From positions 287,032-351,031 of the forward strand of contig JAGNJW010000002.1 of NCBI GenBank assembly GCA_018000455.1: a stretch of 64,000 nt of DNA, given 5' to 3'. Made by a program: the position numbers and the translations under genes. Each line of letters begins with the position of its first letter. The first letter of the stretch is position 1. A model generated the notes under the pieces. The model worked only from the letters and a program-made list of their open reading frames with translations. It was not told the origin of the DNA and did no database searches. This document shows, in pieces, positions 40,270-48,395 of the stretch. This DNA comes from Acidobacteriota bacterium. GTDB taxonomy: Bacteria; Acidobacteriota; Vicinamibacteria; Vicinamibacterales; UBA2999.

Positions 40270-41577
40270 ATGGCCAAGCGCAAGACTCGAGGGACCAGCA
40301 AGGCAAGCGGATCGGATCAGGCGGCCACGTCCTCGGGCGTGGACGCGTTGCTGCTGGCCGCGCTCGAGCGCGGTGACAGCAGCATGGAGACGGGGCGCTA
40401 CCTCGTCACCTACAAGGAGGGGGCGGGGCCCGAGGGCGTCAAGTCGCTCAAGGCCCGCGGCCTGCGGGTGGCCGACGCGCGCGACTTCAAAGACAGCGCC
40501 GTCGGGGTCGAAGACGTCGGCGATGCCGATGCGCTCAACTTCCCGGCCATCGGCGTCGCGCTCGTGGGCGGCCCATCGGTTGGGGCGCGCGGCCTCTCGG
40601 CGCTCGACCAGGCCGCGGCCGACGGCCCCATCGAGGCCATCGAGCCGGAGTACTTCGCGTTTGCCGACAACAGCGACTACCTGCGCGGCTTCCTGCGCGC
40701 CGCCAACACCATCGCGGCAGATCTGGGCGGCGCCGGGTCGGCGGTGGCCGATGAGGACGACGTGGACGCTCAGGTGCTGGGCGCCACGTGGGGACTCATC
40801 CGCTGCAAGGTGCCCCCGTCTCCACGCAGTGGCGGCGGCATCAAGGTGGCGGTGCTCGACACGGGCATGGACCTCGGGCATCCCGATTTTCCCGGACGGG
40901 TCGCGGCGGCAGGATCGTTCGTCGGCCAGCCGGTGCAGGACCTGCACAGCCACGGCACCCACTGCATCGGCACCTCGTGCGGACCGAGGTCGCCGGCCGG
41001 CACGACACCTCGTTACGGCATCGCCTATCAGGCACGGATCTTCGTCGGCAAGGTGCTGACCAACGCCGGCGGCGGCACCTCCGGCAGCGTGCTGGCCGGC
41101 ATGAACTGGGCGATCGCCAACCGCTGCCAGGTGATCTCGATGTCGCTCGGCGCCCAGACCGGCGTGCAGGCGGCCTACACGGCAGCGGGCAACGCCGCCC
41201 TGGCGGCCGGGTGCCTCATCATCGCCGCGGCCGGCAACGCGGCGTCGGCCACCGGGGCGCCGGCCAACTCGCCGTCGATCATGTCGGTGGCGTCGCTCGA
41301 CCCAACGCTGGCGCCGTCGTCGTTCTCGAACTTCGGCAAGGTCGAGATCGCCGCACCCGGCCGCGACGTGTTCTCGTCGGTGCCGCGGCCAACACGCTAC
41401 GGGTTCAAGAGCGGCACCAGCATGGCCACCCCGCACGTGGCCGGCGTCGCGGCGCTGTGGGCGCAATCGAGCGCGGCCCTGCGCGGCGGGCTGCTCTGGC
41501 GACGGCTGCAGGCAACCGCACGTCCGCTCGCCTTCCCCGCCGCCCGGGTGGGCCGGGGTCTCGTGCAGGCGCCCTAG
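40270..41577 (+). CDS. Subtilisin-like serine protease (S8) without signal peptide
   Basis: A 435-residue S8 protease. The catalytic Asp is D197 (VAVLDTGMDLGHPDF), His H228 (HSHGTHCIGT), the oxyanion Asn N323 (AAAGNAAS) and Ser S384 (KSGTSMATPHVAG). Residues 43-135 (RYLVTYKEGAGPEGVKSLKA to EAIEPEYFAF) form an I9-like propeptide ending just before the catalytic domain. No Sec or Tat signal is seen; the N-terminus is Lys/Arg/Ser-rich (MAKRKTRGTSKASGSD), so it may act inside the cell or leave by another route. AGGAGG is seven bases before the ATG. The next gene encodes a lone propeptide-like protein starting with a similar MAKR leader. Confidence 0.92.
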   Translation: MAKRKTRGTSKASGSDQAATSSGVDALLLAALERGDSSMETGRYLVTYKEGAGPEGVKSLKARGLRVADARDFKDSAVGVEDVGDADALNFPAIGVALVGGPSVGARGLSALDQAAADGPIEAIEPEYFAFADNSDYLRGFLRAANTIAADLGGAGSAVADEDDVDAQVLGATWGLIRCKVPPSPRSGGGIKVAVLDTGMDLGHPDFPGRVAAAGSFVGQPVQDLHSHGTHCIGTSCGPRSPAGTTPRYGIAYQARIFVGKVLTNAGGGTSGSVLAGMNWAIANRCQVISMSLGAQTGVQAAYTAAGNAALAAGCLIIAAAGNAASATGAPANSPSIMSVASLDPTLAPSSFSNFGKVEIAAPGRDVFSSVPRPTRYGFKSGTSMATPHVAGVAALWAQSSAALRGGLLWRRLQATARPLAFPAARVGRGLVQAP

Positions 41578-41642
41578 GACGGCCGCGGGCCCGGACGCTC
41601 GGCGGGGGTATCGCCCGCCGGGCGTTCGTGCGAGCATCGGGC

Positions 41643-41903
41643 ATGGCCAAGCGCAGCGGCGGCAGCGAAGCGGCGACGACCTGGCTCGTAACCCTCGCGC
41701 CCGGCGCCAACATCGATCAGGTAACCACGGCACTGGCCGCGGCGGGCATGACCGTGACCTCGTCGCTCGAGGCCGTCGGCGTCGTTGTGGGCACGGCGCC
41801 GAAGGCCGCCGTGCCAGCCTTGCGCAAGGTGAAGGGCGTGGCCAACGTGTCGCCCGATCGCGAGGTGAGCGTGGGCCTGCCAGGCGATCCTGACACCTGG
41901 TGA
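41643..41903 (+). CDS. Free-standing subtilisin propeptide-like (I9-type) protein
   Basis: An 86-residue protein with the pattern of an I9 propeptide/inhibitor: WLVTLAPGANIDQVTTALAA, then GMTVTSSLEAVGVVVGTAP, then LRKVKGVANVSPDREVSVGL. The order beta-alpha-beta-beta-alpha-beta and the final VxxVxPDxEV are the usual shape, the last strand being the one that sits in the protease active site. It begins MAKRSGGSEAA, much like the adjoining subtilase. Placed 65 bp downstream on the same strand, it is probably an inhibitor or folding helper for that protease. No strong ribosome site is seen. It is too short to carry another domain. Confidence 0.7.
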   Translation: MAKRSGGSEAATTWLVTLAPGANIDQVTTALAAAGMTVTSSLEAVGVVVGTAPKAAVPALRKVKGVANVSPDREVSVGLPGDPDTW

Positions 41904-41945
41904 GGCGCCGCACCAGCGCACGGCCGAAGGTGGCGGCGTCGTCCC

Positions 41946-42899
41946 TCAGGCCGGCAGCACGATCGTCTGGCCGATTTCGCGGATCGCCAGCCGATCGCGT
42001 TCGGCGCGCAGCATGTGCTCGGCGCGCTCGAGCGGCTCGTGGACGGGCTCGCGGCTGAGCACGAACGACTGGTGGTGCACCGGCACGAACAGCCTGGCGC
42101 CGGCGGCATCGGCCATCGCGACGGCCTGCTCGGGCGTGCAGTGGTTGGTGATCCACGGGTTGTAGGCGCCAATCGGCATCACCGCCGCGGCAAACGGCCC
42201 GAGCCGCCGGTGGGCGCGGAAGGCGTCGGTCGATGCCGTGTCACCGCCGATGAGCAGTCGCGTCCCTTCGCGCTCCACCACCCACCCACTGTAGCCGCGA
42301 TAGGTGTCGCGCTGGAGGCGCGCCCCCCAGTGCCGCACTTCAATCGCGTGCACGTGCACCTCGCCGCGCGGCGTCGAGACCCTGGTCGAGTCGTTCCAGC
42401 GCAGTTCCTCGACGCTGGCGTAGCGGCGCCGCGGCAGGAGGTCTGAGGTCGACGCAGCCATGACGGCCGCCGGCCGGCCGCGGATGGCGGCCAGCGACGG
42501 CGTGTCGAGATGATCGAAGTGCGCGTGCGAGACCAGCACCAGATCGACCTCGGGCAGCGCCTCAGGCGTGAGCGCGCACTGCACGAGACGCAGCGGCCCG
42601 AGGCTGCCGATGCCGAGATCGACGCCGATGCGCGGGAAGAGCACCGGATCGGTCAGGATCCGCAGGCCGTAGAAGTTGATGAGCACGGTGGCGTGGCCGA
42701 GCCATGCGAGCGTCACGGCGTTGTCGTGCCACGAAGCCGGCGCCGGCGTGTGCGGTGCCGGCGGCACGTCCAGGCCGAACTCGGCGAGGCGGCCACGGAC
42801 GAACCGCGCGGTCCACGATTCGGACAGCCCGGTCCAGGCGGCGCCCACGGCGCCCACGGCGCCAGTCGCGAGCAGTGACCGGCGGTTGAGTGACGTCAT
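41946..42899 (-). CDS. Tat-exported MBL-fold metallohydrolase (NAPE-PLD-like)
   Basis: A 317-residue metallo-beta-lactamase fold protein. The Tat signal is LNRRSLLATGAVGAVGAAW. Metal ligands are in LVSHAHFDHLD (HxHxDH), with LAWLGHATVLINFYGLRILT before it and LIGGDTAST and FVPVHHQSF after it. The layout matches UlaG/NAPE-PLD-type hydrolases that cut phosphodiester or lactone bonds, often in lipids; the substrate is unknown. ATG at 42899 is used, as it starts right at the Tat motif; a GTG at 42920 is also open. TATTCT at 42922-42927 may be the -10. It is convergent with the protease-inhibitor genes. Confidence 0.88.
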   Translation of the reverse strand: MTSLNRRSLLATGAVGAVGAAWTGLSESWTARFVRGRLAEFGLDVPPAPHTPAPASWHDNAVTLAWLGHATVLINFYGLRILTDPVLFPRIGVDLGIGSLGPLRLVQCALTPEALPEVDLVLVSHAHFDHLDTPSLAAIRGRPAAVMAASTSDLLPRRRYASVEELRWNDSTRVSTPRGEVHVHAIEVRHWGARLQRDTYRGYSGWVVEREGTRLLIGGDTASTDAFRAHRRLGPFAAAVMPIGAYNPWITNHCTPEQAVAMADAAGARLFVPVHHQSFVLSREPVHEPLERAEHMLRAERDRLAIREIGQTIVLPA

Positions 42900-42956
42900 C
42901 TTCTGATGAGACTGCCCCACCAGAATAGAGGTTCCCGGGCGGTCGGCGCGATGCTT

Positions 42957-43754
42957 CTAACGATCTCGGGTCCGGGTGTTGGCCCAGCTTCCCAGGGTGG
43001 AGGCCGAGCTCAGCAGCCGCGAGACGCGGGCCAGGAGCCGGGCGTCTTGCGGGGCCTCGACGGCCTGGTCGTGCCGGTGCATGCCCGGTAGCGACATCGT
43101 GGTGCCTGAGACCTCCATGAGGCGCTCCCACGCCAGGCGCTGGCTGGCGTCGGGCGCCACGAGCCTGGCGCCGCACTGCACGAGGTCGGCGCGTGTCGTG
43201 GCCACCCACGCCCGCTGGAGCACGACGTCGAGGGCGACCATCGGCACCTGCAGGCGGAACTGCGGGCCGAGCTTGGCGGCGAAGGCGCGCGAGAGCTCGA
43301 GGCGCACGCCGTCGCTGCTGATGTCGACAATCGTCGCCGGCACGCCGCTGACGCGCGAGGGCACGCGCGGTGCGCGCGTGCGGGGACGGCGGCGGGCCTG
43401 CCGGCCCTCGCCGTGCGCGAGCGAGACGGCGAGAGTCAGAGTGGTGGCATCGAGCGGCCTGACGACGACGCTGACGCCACGGCGAAACATCGGCAGGTCT
43501 GCCTCGGCGGGATCGGCCACGGCCACGATCGGCACCCGCGGATCCTGCCGGCGCAGGCTGGCGAGATAACCACTCCTCAGGAGCGCGGCGTCGGCAACGA
43601 TGCAGCCGAAGCCCCGGCCCGAGACGTCCGAGTCCACCTTGCACGCTTCGACGAGCACCTCGACGTCCATGTCGGCGGCCGCCAGCCAACCGGCGATGGC
43701 GTCGCGCTCGTCTCGCTGGGGGAGCGCGACGCCGACCTGAATGGGGTGTGACAT
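42957..43754 (-). CDS. Receiver-like plus PilZ domain protein
   Basis: A 265-residue cytoplasmic protein. Residues 1-115 follow the receiver fold (VGVALPQRDERDAIAGWLAA, FGCIVADAALLRSGYL, VPIVAVADPAEADLPMFRRG) but lack the normal phospho-acceptor Asp context, so this is likely a pseudo-receiver. Residues about 122-235 form a PilZ domain: RAPRVPS for the RxxxR motif and IVDISSDGVRLELS for the D/NxSxxG motif, both cyclic-di-GMP contacts. The N-terminal Arg motif is imperfect, so nucleotide binding is probable but not certain. It could be an effector read-out of the second messenger. Confidence 0.75.
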   Translation of the reverse strand: MSHPIQVGVALPQRDERDAIAGWLAAADMDVEVLVEACKVDSDVSGRGFGCIVADAALLRSGYLASLRRQDPRVPIVAVADPAEADLPMFRRGVSVVVRPLDATTLTLAVSLAHGEGRQARRRPRTRAPRVPSRVSGVPATIVDISSDGVRLELSRAFAAKLGPQFRLQVPMVALDVVLQRAWVATTRADLVQCGARLVAPDASQRLAWERLMEVSGTTMSLPGMHRHDQAVEAPQDARLLARVSRLLSSASTLGSWANTRTRDR

Positions 43755-44094
43755 GGCAGTCGCGGTACGAAGCAAGGGCACTGCCAGCCGAGGCGTGGCG
43801 GTAATGCTGCGCGTGAGGCGGCAGAATTGCACCGCTCGGCGTGCCCCTGAAGCCTCGACGGACTGCCGGCGCGTGCCATCCTGCCCGTACGTGGCACCGC
43901 GCACCTGCCGTTCCTGGACACAGGTTGTCGCGACCCTCCGGCCGCTCCAGGTCTCCCTGGTCGGGCCATCGGGGGAGCCCCGATGGCGATGGCGGTCGTG
44001 CACCGCTACAGTCGCTGTCACTACGCGGCTCGGTAGTCGCCCGCACGTTGAGGCAGTGGCGTGGCACACACCCCGTTGCACCGAGGAGGCATCG
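43755..44094. other. Gene-free spacer, 340 bp
   Basis: The spacer lies between the starts of divergent genes at 43754 (minus) and 44095 (plus). I see no coding pattern, repeat or RNA in it. A TGGCAC/TTGCA pair at 44062-44080 resembles a sigma-54 site but has the wrong spacing. Confidence 0.4.
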
Positions 44095-44373
44095 ATGCAC
44101 ACTCACCCCACGCGCATGGTCGACTGGCTTCAGCTCATTCGGGCGGAGTTCGAGGAACCATCGGGCCTCATGGTGACCGAGGCTCAGGCGGTCGAGCGGT
44201 GGCCGCTCGACCGGGTACGCCTCGTTGGCCTCCTCGACGCACTCGTGCAAGCCCGCTACCTGAGCCGATCACGCGACGGCCGCTTCTTCCGGCGTGCCCC
44301 GGCGCCGGAGGTTGGCGACCTCAGGCGAAGCGGCACGGACGCGGCTGGAGGACCGGCCCGGCGGCCGGCCTGA
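44095..44373 (+). CDS. Small winged-helix-like protein
   Basis: A 92-residue protein. The first 60 residues (MVDWLQLIRAEFEEPSGLMV, then TEAQAVERWPLDRVRLVGLL, then DALVQARYLSRSRDGRFFRR) have the helix-helix-helix-wing order of a minimal winged helix: a recognition-type helix at LDRVRLVGLLDALVQ followed by a two-strand wing. Similar short proteins are common in Vicinamibacteria genomes and are unannotated. The C-terminal 25 residues are disordered (Pro, Gly, Arg). GAGGAGG lies before the ATG at 44095. It could bind DNA or be a protein adaptor. Confidence 0.65.
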   Translation: MHTHPTRMVDWLQLIRAEFEEPSGLMVTEAQAVERWPLDRVRLVGLLDALVQARYLSRSRDGRFFRRAPAPEVGDLRRSGTDAAGGPARRPA

Positions 44374-44416
44374 CCGGCCGGACGGGTCCGGCTGGCGACC
44401 TTTGATCGCCGCACCC

Positions 44417-45379
44417 CTACTTGCGCGCGCCCTCCGAGGCGTGAGCGTGAATGTGCTGCTCCAGCAGCGCGCGAATGGCCGCCTGCTCCACCGCGAGCAG
44501 CAGGTGGCCGCCCCTCTCGAAGGCGGCCAGCCGCGCGCCGGGAATCGTCGCCACGGCGAACTCGGCGTTGCGGAAGCGCTGCAGGGTGTCGTCTTTGGCA
44601 TGCACGATCAGGGTCGGCGCCTGGATGGCGGCGATCCGTTCGTTGGGCATCGCCGCCTGGTTGTCGAAGGCGACGCCCGCCGCCCGCGGCGACACCGGAT
44701 TCATGCCGTCGATCACCTGCTCGATGAGGGCGCGCTCGGTCGGTGTGAGCGTGGCAATCACCGTTTCGGTGGCGCCCATCAGCGTCAGGAAGCGCGAGCG
44801 GAACGCCTTGGTGATGGCCCAGTACCACGAGTCGTGCTGGTAGATGCGCGTGAGCGCGTTGCCCTGTTGGTTCGCCTGGGCCTGCGCAGCGTCCTCGGAC
44901 GAGGCCACACCAGCCGAGATGAGCGCGAGAGACGACACGCGGTCTGGGTGACGCACGGCAACGAGCAGCGCGGAGGGACCGCCGTGCGAGAGCGCGACCA
45001 CCACCGCGCGGTCGACGCCCAGGTGGTCGAGCAGGAACGCGAACGCATCGGCCTGATCGTCGAAGGTGGCGCCGTCGCGGAAGGTCGATCCCAGGTAGCC
45101 GAAACGCGAGGGCGCAATCCAGTGGACGTGGTCGCCGAGCAGCGCCTGCACGATGAGCTCGCCTTGGTCGAAGCCGCCACCGCTGCCGTGAACGACCAGC
45201 ACGGCAGGCCCGGAGCCGCCCTCCGTGTACTCGATGTCGCCGTAGGGCGAGGCCACGATCGTGCTCTTGCCGCGGATGCGGTCGTAGGCGCGGCGCATGT
45301 CGTAGAGGTAGGCCGCCGCCACGGCGATGACCGTGACGCCCACGCCAGCAACGAGCCCGACGAGAATCCGCCTGCGCAT
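44417..45379 (-). CDS. Alpha/beta-hydrolase, membrane-anchored
   Basis: A 320-residue alpha/beta-hydrolase with an N-terminal membrane anchor (ILVGLVAGVGVTVIAVAAAYLY). The oxyanion loop is VVHGSGGGFDQG, the nucleophile Ser is in VALSHGGPSALL, the Asp in VHAKDDTLQRF and the His in FERGGHLLLAV. The family includes esterases, haloperoxidase-like enzymes and aminopeptidases; the substrate is unknown. ATG at 45379 follows GGAGGG. The catalytic part faces the periplasm if the anchor is uncleaved. The 45380-45679 spacer upstream contains no gene that I can identify. Confidence 0.85.
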   Translation of the reverse strand: MRRRILVGLVAGVGVTVIAVAAAYLYDMRRAYDRIRGKSTIVASPYGDIEYTEGGSGPAVLVVHGSGGGFDQGELIVQALLGDHVHWIAPSRFGYLGSTFRDGATFDDQADAFAFLLDHLGVDRAVVVALSHGGPSALLVAVRHPDRVSSLALISAGVASSEDAAQAQANQQGNALTRIYQHDSWYWAITKAFRSRFLTLMGATETVIATLTPTERALIEQVIDGMNPVSPRAAGVAFDNQAAMPNERIAAIQAPTLIVHAKDDTLQRFRNAEFAVATIPGARLAAFERGGHLLLAVEQAAIRALLEQHIHAHASEGARK

Positions 45380-45679
45380 CCGCCCTCCGGGTGGGAAGCC
45401 GCTGACGGCGCGCCTCGAGCCTGCGCGCCTCATCCCTGGCTGCCCAGAGGGCAGGTAGCAAAGACAGCGCCAGTAGGCCGACCCGCGGCCTGCGCCCGCC
45501 CAGGCCAGGCATCTTGCGCGGTGAACGCTGCACCGTCGGAAGAATCCCCGGTACCCCGCGGGTTATCCGCAGCCCGTCCGTGCCTGGACGTCCCGGCCGG
45601 CGCGCCCCGACCACGCGACGCCCGCGTGTGTGTCAGACTGCCGGCGCCTATTCATCCACGCCAAGGTCGGTGACGCATC

Positions 45680-46081
45680 ATGAATCGCATACTCATCAGC
45701 TCCGGCTCCACATTCGAGGCGGAAATCGGCTACAGCCGAGCCGTCGTGCAAGGCGACTGGGTGTTCGTCTCCGGCACGACCGGCTTCGACTACTCCACGA
45801 TGACCATCTCGGATGGCCTGCGGGAACAGACCGAACAATGCCTGAAGAACATCGCGTCGGCGCTGGCGCAGGCCGGCTCCGGCATGCACGACGTCGTCCG
45901 GGTGACCTACGTGCTGCCGAACGCCAACGACTTTGCGCAGTGTTGGCCGGTACTGCGTGAGTGCTTCGGATCGGTTCGACCCGCGGCGATGATGATCTCG
46001 GCCGGACTCTCCGACCCTCGGATGCGGATCGAGATCGAAGTCACCGCGCTCAAGCAGGCGGCACCGCACCCAGCGTCTTGA
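45680..46081 (+). CDS. RidA family (Rid/YjgF) protein
   Basis: A 133-residue protein of the RidA family, which hydrolyses reactive enamine and imine intermediates and forms trimers. FVSGTTGFDYSTM and the phrase VRVTYVLPNANDFAQCWPVL match; the catalytic Arg of RidA proper (in an RPAAM-type run) is present as VRPAAMMISAGL. It lacks the exact RidA signature and fits one of the Rid1-7 subgroups. Length is normal. It converges with the small protein and flavoprotein genes on the opposite strand. Confidence 0.9.
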   Translation: MNRILISSGSTFEAEIGYSRAVVQGDWVFVSGTTGFDYSTMTISDGLREQTEQCLKNIASALAQAGSGMHDVVRVTYVLPNANDFAQCWPVLRECFGSVRPAAMMISAGLSDPRMRIEIEVTALKQAAPHPAS

Positions 46082-46136
46082 GACGGCGGTCGACGAGCCG
46101 GGAAGCGGCAGGTTCGCTACGCGGCGGGCGTGCCGC

Positions 46137-46301
46137 TCACTGGTGATGGCCACGCCAGATGAGCCGCAGCATGCGGATGTTGATGACGGCAAAGCGCACG
46201 AGCTGCCAGGGCAGAAAGGTGCGAAGCCAGCGCGTCGTCCTCGTGGGCATCGGAGCGTAGACCTGCTGCTCGTCGAGCGGCGCCGTGTCTCGTGTGGTCA
46301 T
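46137..46301 (-). CDS. 54-residue basic amphipathic protein, partner of the adjacent SQR-like flavoprotein
   Basis: The ATG at 46301 lies six bases after the stop of the flavoprotein gene, with CCGGAG overlapping that stop as ribosome site. The product (MTTRDTAPLDEQQVYAPMPT, then RTTRWLRTFLPWQLVRFAVI, then NIRMLRLIWRGHHQ) has a disordered N-terminus and a single helix with aromatic and basic residues on opposite faces, suited to lying on a membrane surface. It is not a standard transmembrane segment. I know no named family. Its tight coupling suggests that it helps dock or anchor the flavoprotein to the membrane quinone pool. Confidence 0.6.
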   Translation of the reverse strand: MTTRDTAPLDEQQVYAPMPTRTTRWLRTFLPWQLVRFAVINIRMLRLIWRGHHQ

Positions 46302-46307
46302 GGCCGT

Positions 46308-47765
46308 TTACTCCGGAATCAGCTGCCAGCCAGGGCGCAACCGTGCCTTGTGCAGGAAGGCGTGGTGGAGCAGCACCTTCACCCAGTGCCCGGCGAGGCC
46401 AATCTCCCCGAACGTCCCGGCGAGGTCGCGGCCGTAAGGCGGATAGCGTTCGACATCGGGCACGATCGGAAACACCGTCATCGACGCCGCCGTACCGGTC
46501 AGCAGACTCGCACCCGCGGAGGCGACGCAGGCCGCACCCATCTTCGCCATCGAGGCCCGACGGGTCGGCCCCGGCGCGCCGCCAATCATGTCGACGATGC
46601 TTTGCGCGACGGCCTTGCCGATGGTGGCCGACGGCATGCCCGTGCGCGGCGGCGCCGGGGCGATGGGGGCGCCACTGGGTGCCTTGCGCGGTTTCGAGAT
46701 CGCATGCGGTGGCGCGAACGCGATGCCCACGGCGAACACGTTCTGGTAGCCCGGCGACTGATAGGTGGACGGCCAGTCAGCCGGTGACCAGGCCTCGTAC
46801 GGCTTCGACGCGTAGTCGGCATCGACCTTCATGAAGCCGTTCGGCTGGAAGAGCTGGGCGGTGATATCCGCGCCCTTCCGGTCGAGGGCCGTGAGGCCGA
46901 CGCCGGAAAAGGGCGGCAGCAGCATCGCGAAGTCGAACGCGAACGACCGCTCGGTCCCGTCGAGGGTCTCGTAGTGGGCGAGGCCGGCCTCCACTTCGCG
47001 GACATGCGCCCTGGTGATCCAGTGAATGCCCCGCTCGGCGAAGAGCGACTCGGTGAAGACCTTGCTCGAGGTCACGTAGCCGCCCTGCCTCAAGTGCAGG
47101 CCGCCCATTCCGAAGTCGCCGAGCTCGTACTCGTTCGACAACCACCAGATATCGGCCCGGTCGCGCACGCCGCGCCGCCTGAGCTCGAACTCCAGGTTGA
47201 CGACGTACTCGAAGGCCGCGCCCTCACAGGTGCAGCTGCCATGGCCCGTGCCGACCAAGAAGCGCCCGCGCTCGCCACGCTGCATCCGGGCCACGAGTTC
47301 GTCGAGGTGGCGGGAGGTCTCGTCGGCGTGGGTCTCGGTGCACACCGACAGGCTGTGTCCCCCGTCGGGTCCGAGCCCCGGCGTGGCACCGAAGTTGAGC
47401 TTCGGCCCGGTGGCGTTGATGAGGAAGTCGTAGCGGACGTCTTCGCGGGTGCCGCTTGCCGCGCCGCCCGTGAACTCGATGACCACGTAGGGTGCCGGAT
47501 CTCCCTCGCGGCCTTCCGGGTGGATCTCCACCGCGCGCGCCTGCTTGAAGACGATGCCGTGGCGTTCGTAGACCGGCGCGAGAGCGAACGTGACATCCGA
47601 CGGCGCCATCAGACCCACGCCGACCCAGATGTTCGACGGGATCCAGTTGTAGTCGGCCAGCGGCGACACCACGACGACCTCGTGCGTCCGCCCCAGCCAG
47701 CGACGGGCAAAGCTGGCCGCGGTATGACCCGACACGCCGGCTCCCAGAATGACGACGCGGCTCAT
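46308..47765 (-). CDS. FAD-dependent pyridine nucleotide-disulphide type oxidoreductase, SQR-like
   Basis: A 485-residue flavoprotein. VVILGAGVSGHTAASFARRW is the FAD-binding fold, and INATGPKL and VFAVGIAFAPP the later FAD contacts. Overall arrangement and the C-terminal membrane-interaction region (KVLLHHAFLHKARLRPGW) are those of sulfide:quinone oxidoreductases. Cysteines occur in GSCTCEG (about 170) and GAACVAS (about 430), but the classic SQR redox pair cannot be assigned with confidence, so the sulfur substrate is unproven. ATG at 47765 has GAGAGGAG nearby. Divergent membrane-protein genes begin 210 bp away and two dyads lie between. Confidence 0.82.
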   Translation of the reverse strand: MSRVVILGAGVSGHTAASFARRWLGRTHEVVVVSPLADYNWIPSNIWVGVGLMAPSDVTFALAPVYERHGIVFKQARAVEIHPEGREGDPAPYVVIEFTGGAASGTREDVRYDFLINATGPKLNFGATPGLGPDGGHSLSVCTETHADETSRHLDELVARMQRGERGRFLVGTGHGSCTCEGAAFEYVVNLEFELRRRGVRDRADIWWLSNEYELGDFGMGGLHLRQGGYVTSSKVFTESLFAERGIHWITRAHVREVEAGLAHYETLDGTERSFAFDFAMLLPPFSGVGLTALDRKGADITAQLFQPNGFMKVDADYASKPYEAWSPADWPSTYQSPGYQNVFAVGIAFAPPHAISKPRKAPSGAPIAPAPPRTGMPSATIGKAVAQSIVDMIGGAPGPTRRASMAKMGAACVASAGASLLTGTAASMTVFPIVPDVERYPPYGRDLAGTFGEIGLAGHWVKVLLHHAFLHKARLRPGWQLIPE

Positions 47766-47798
47766 GACACGGGCTCCTCTCTCTTCCCACCGCCTCTA

Positions 47799-47844
47799 GT
47801 GGCAAAGTCAGTGCCACGTCGGCACCATCAGTTTCGGCTGGTGC
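47799..47844. promoter_or_regulatory. Two adjacent inverted repeats in the divergent flavoprotein/membrane-gene promoter region
   Basis: GTGGCA (47799-47804) and TGCCAC (47812-47817) form a dyad with a 7-bp spacer; GCACCA (47822-47827) and TGGTGC (47839-47844) form a second. They lie between the divergent starts and are plausible operator sites for a dimeric regulator. TAGAAT at 47881-47886 is a candidate -10 for the rightward genes. Confidence 0.4.
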
Positions 47845-47975
47845 AGGCGCGTGAGGTGGCGGTAAGGTCAGGCGGGCTGGGTAGAATCGCGCGGGTCCTG
47901 CGAACCCTTTGGCGCGGCGCGGGCCCTTACCCCTTGAATGGGACGCCGCGGACGCGACCGTTCGGAGGAGGTGGC

Positions 47976-48395
47976 ATGAGACAGGGCAAGCAGAACATCA
48001 GCGTCGGGCTGCTCATGATGGCGGCGTTCATGGCCTTTGGCTTCCTGTTGATCTACCTGCGCGACTTCGCGCCCGACAAAGCGCAGTGGATTGCCGACTA
48101 CGCCGTCGGCGCACACTTCGAGGCGCGGCTCGCCCACGTCCACGGCAATCTGTTCGGGTTCCTGAATATCGTCATCGGCTACCTGATTTGGCAGCTGCCG
48201 GTACCACCGGCGACCGCGACCTGGGTCTCGCGCCTGGCGCTCGTCGGCCTGCTCATGCCGCTCGGCATCGTCGCCGAGCTGGCGTTCGGCGCGCCGCCCC
48301 TCTTCGTGCTGGTCGGGGCGATCGCGATGGTTGCGGCGGTGGCGATGCTGGGCGTGGCCGTGACGCGCCTCGGGCCCGCGAGCGTGAGGGCGTGA
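47976..48395 (+). CDS. Small polytopic membrane protein with AHVHGNLFG motif
   Basis: A 139-residue protein with four membrane helices (about 8-28, 52-75, 82-103, 108-132). The first loop and second helix carry HFEARLAHVHGNLFGFLN, a histidine pattern similar to the first helices of haem-copper oxidase-like subunits, though one short protein cannot be an oxidase by itself. GGAGGAG precedes the ATG at 47976. Its TGA overlaps the ATG of the next membrane protein (TGATG), so the two are coupled and probably interact. Their position opposite the SQR-like gene suggests a shared respiratory or sulfur function. Confidence 0.7.
   Translation: MRQGKQNISVGLLMMAAFMAFGFLLIYLRDFAPDKAQWIADYAVGAHFEARLAHVHGNLFGFLNIVIGYLIWQLPVPPATATWVSRLALVGLLMPLGIVAELAFGAPPLFVLVGAIAMVAAVAMLGVAVTRLGPASVRA

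Noticed and set aside
40255..42156. 633-codon minus-strand open frame
   Set aside because: Antisense to the subtilase and propeptide genes, Arg-rich low-complexity product with no motifs.
44062..44080. Sigma-54 promoter (TGGCAC and TTGCA)
   Set aside because: The GG and GC dinucleotides are 15 bases apart by start position, where sigma-54 sites need 12.
42562..44250. 562-codon minus-strand open frame
   Set aside because: Covers the PilZ gene and part of the MBL gene in another frame; the product is Arg/Pro-rich and shows no family features.
46308..47765. Firm call of sulfide:quinone oxidoreductase
   Set aside because: The redox cysteine pair of SQR could not be assigned, so the gene is called SQR-like only.
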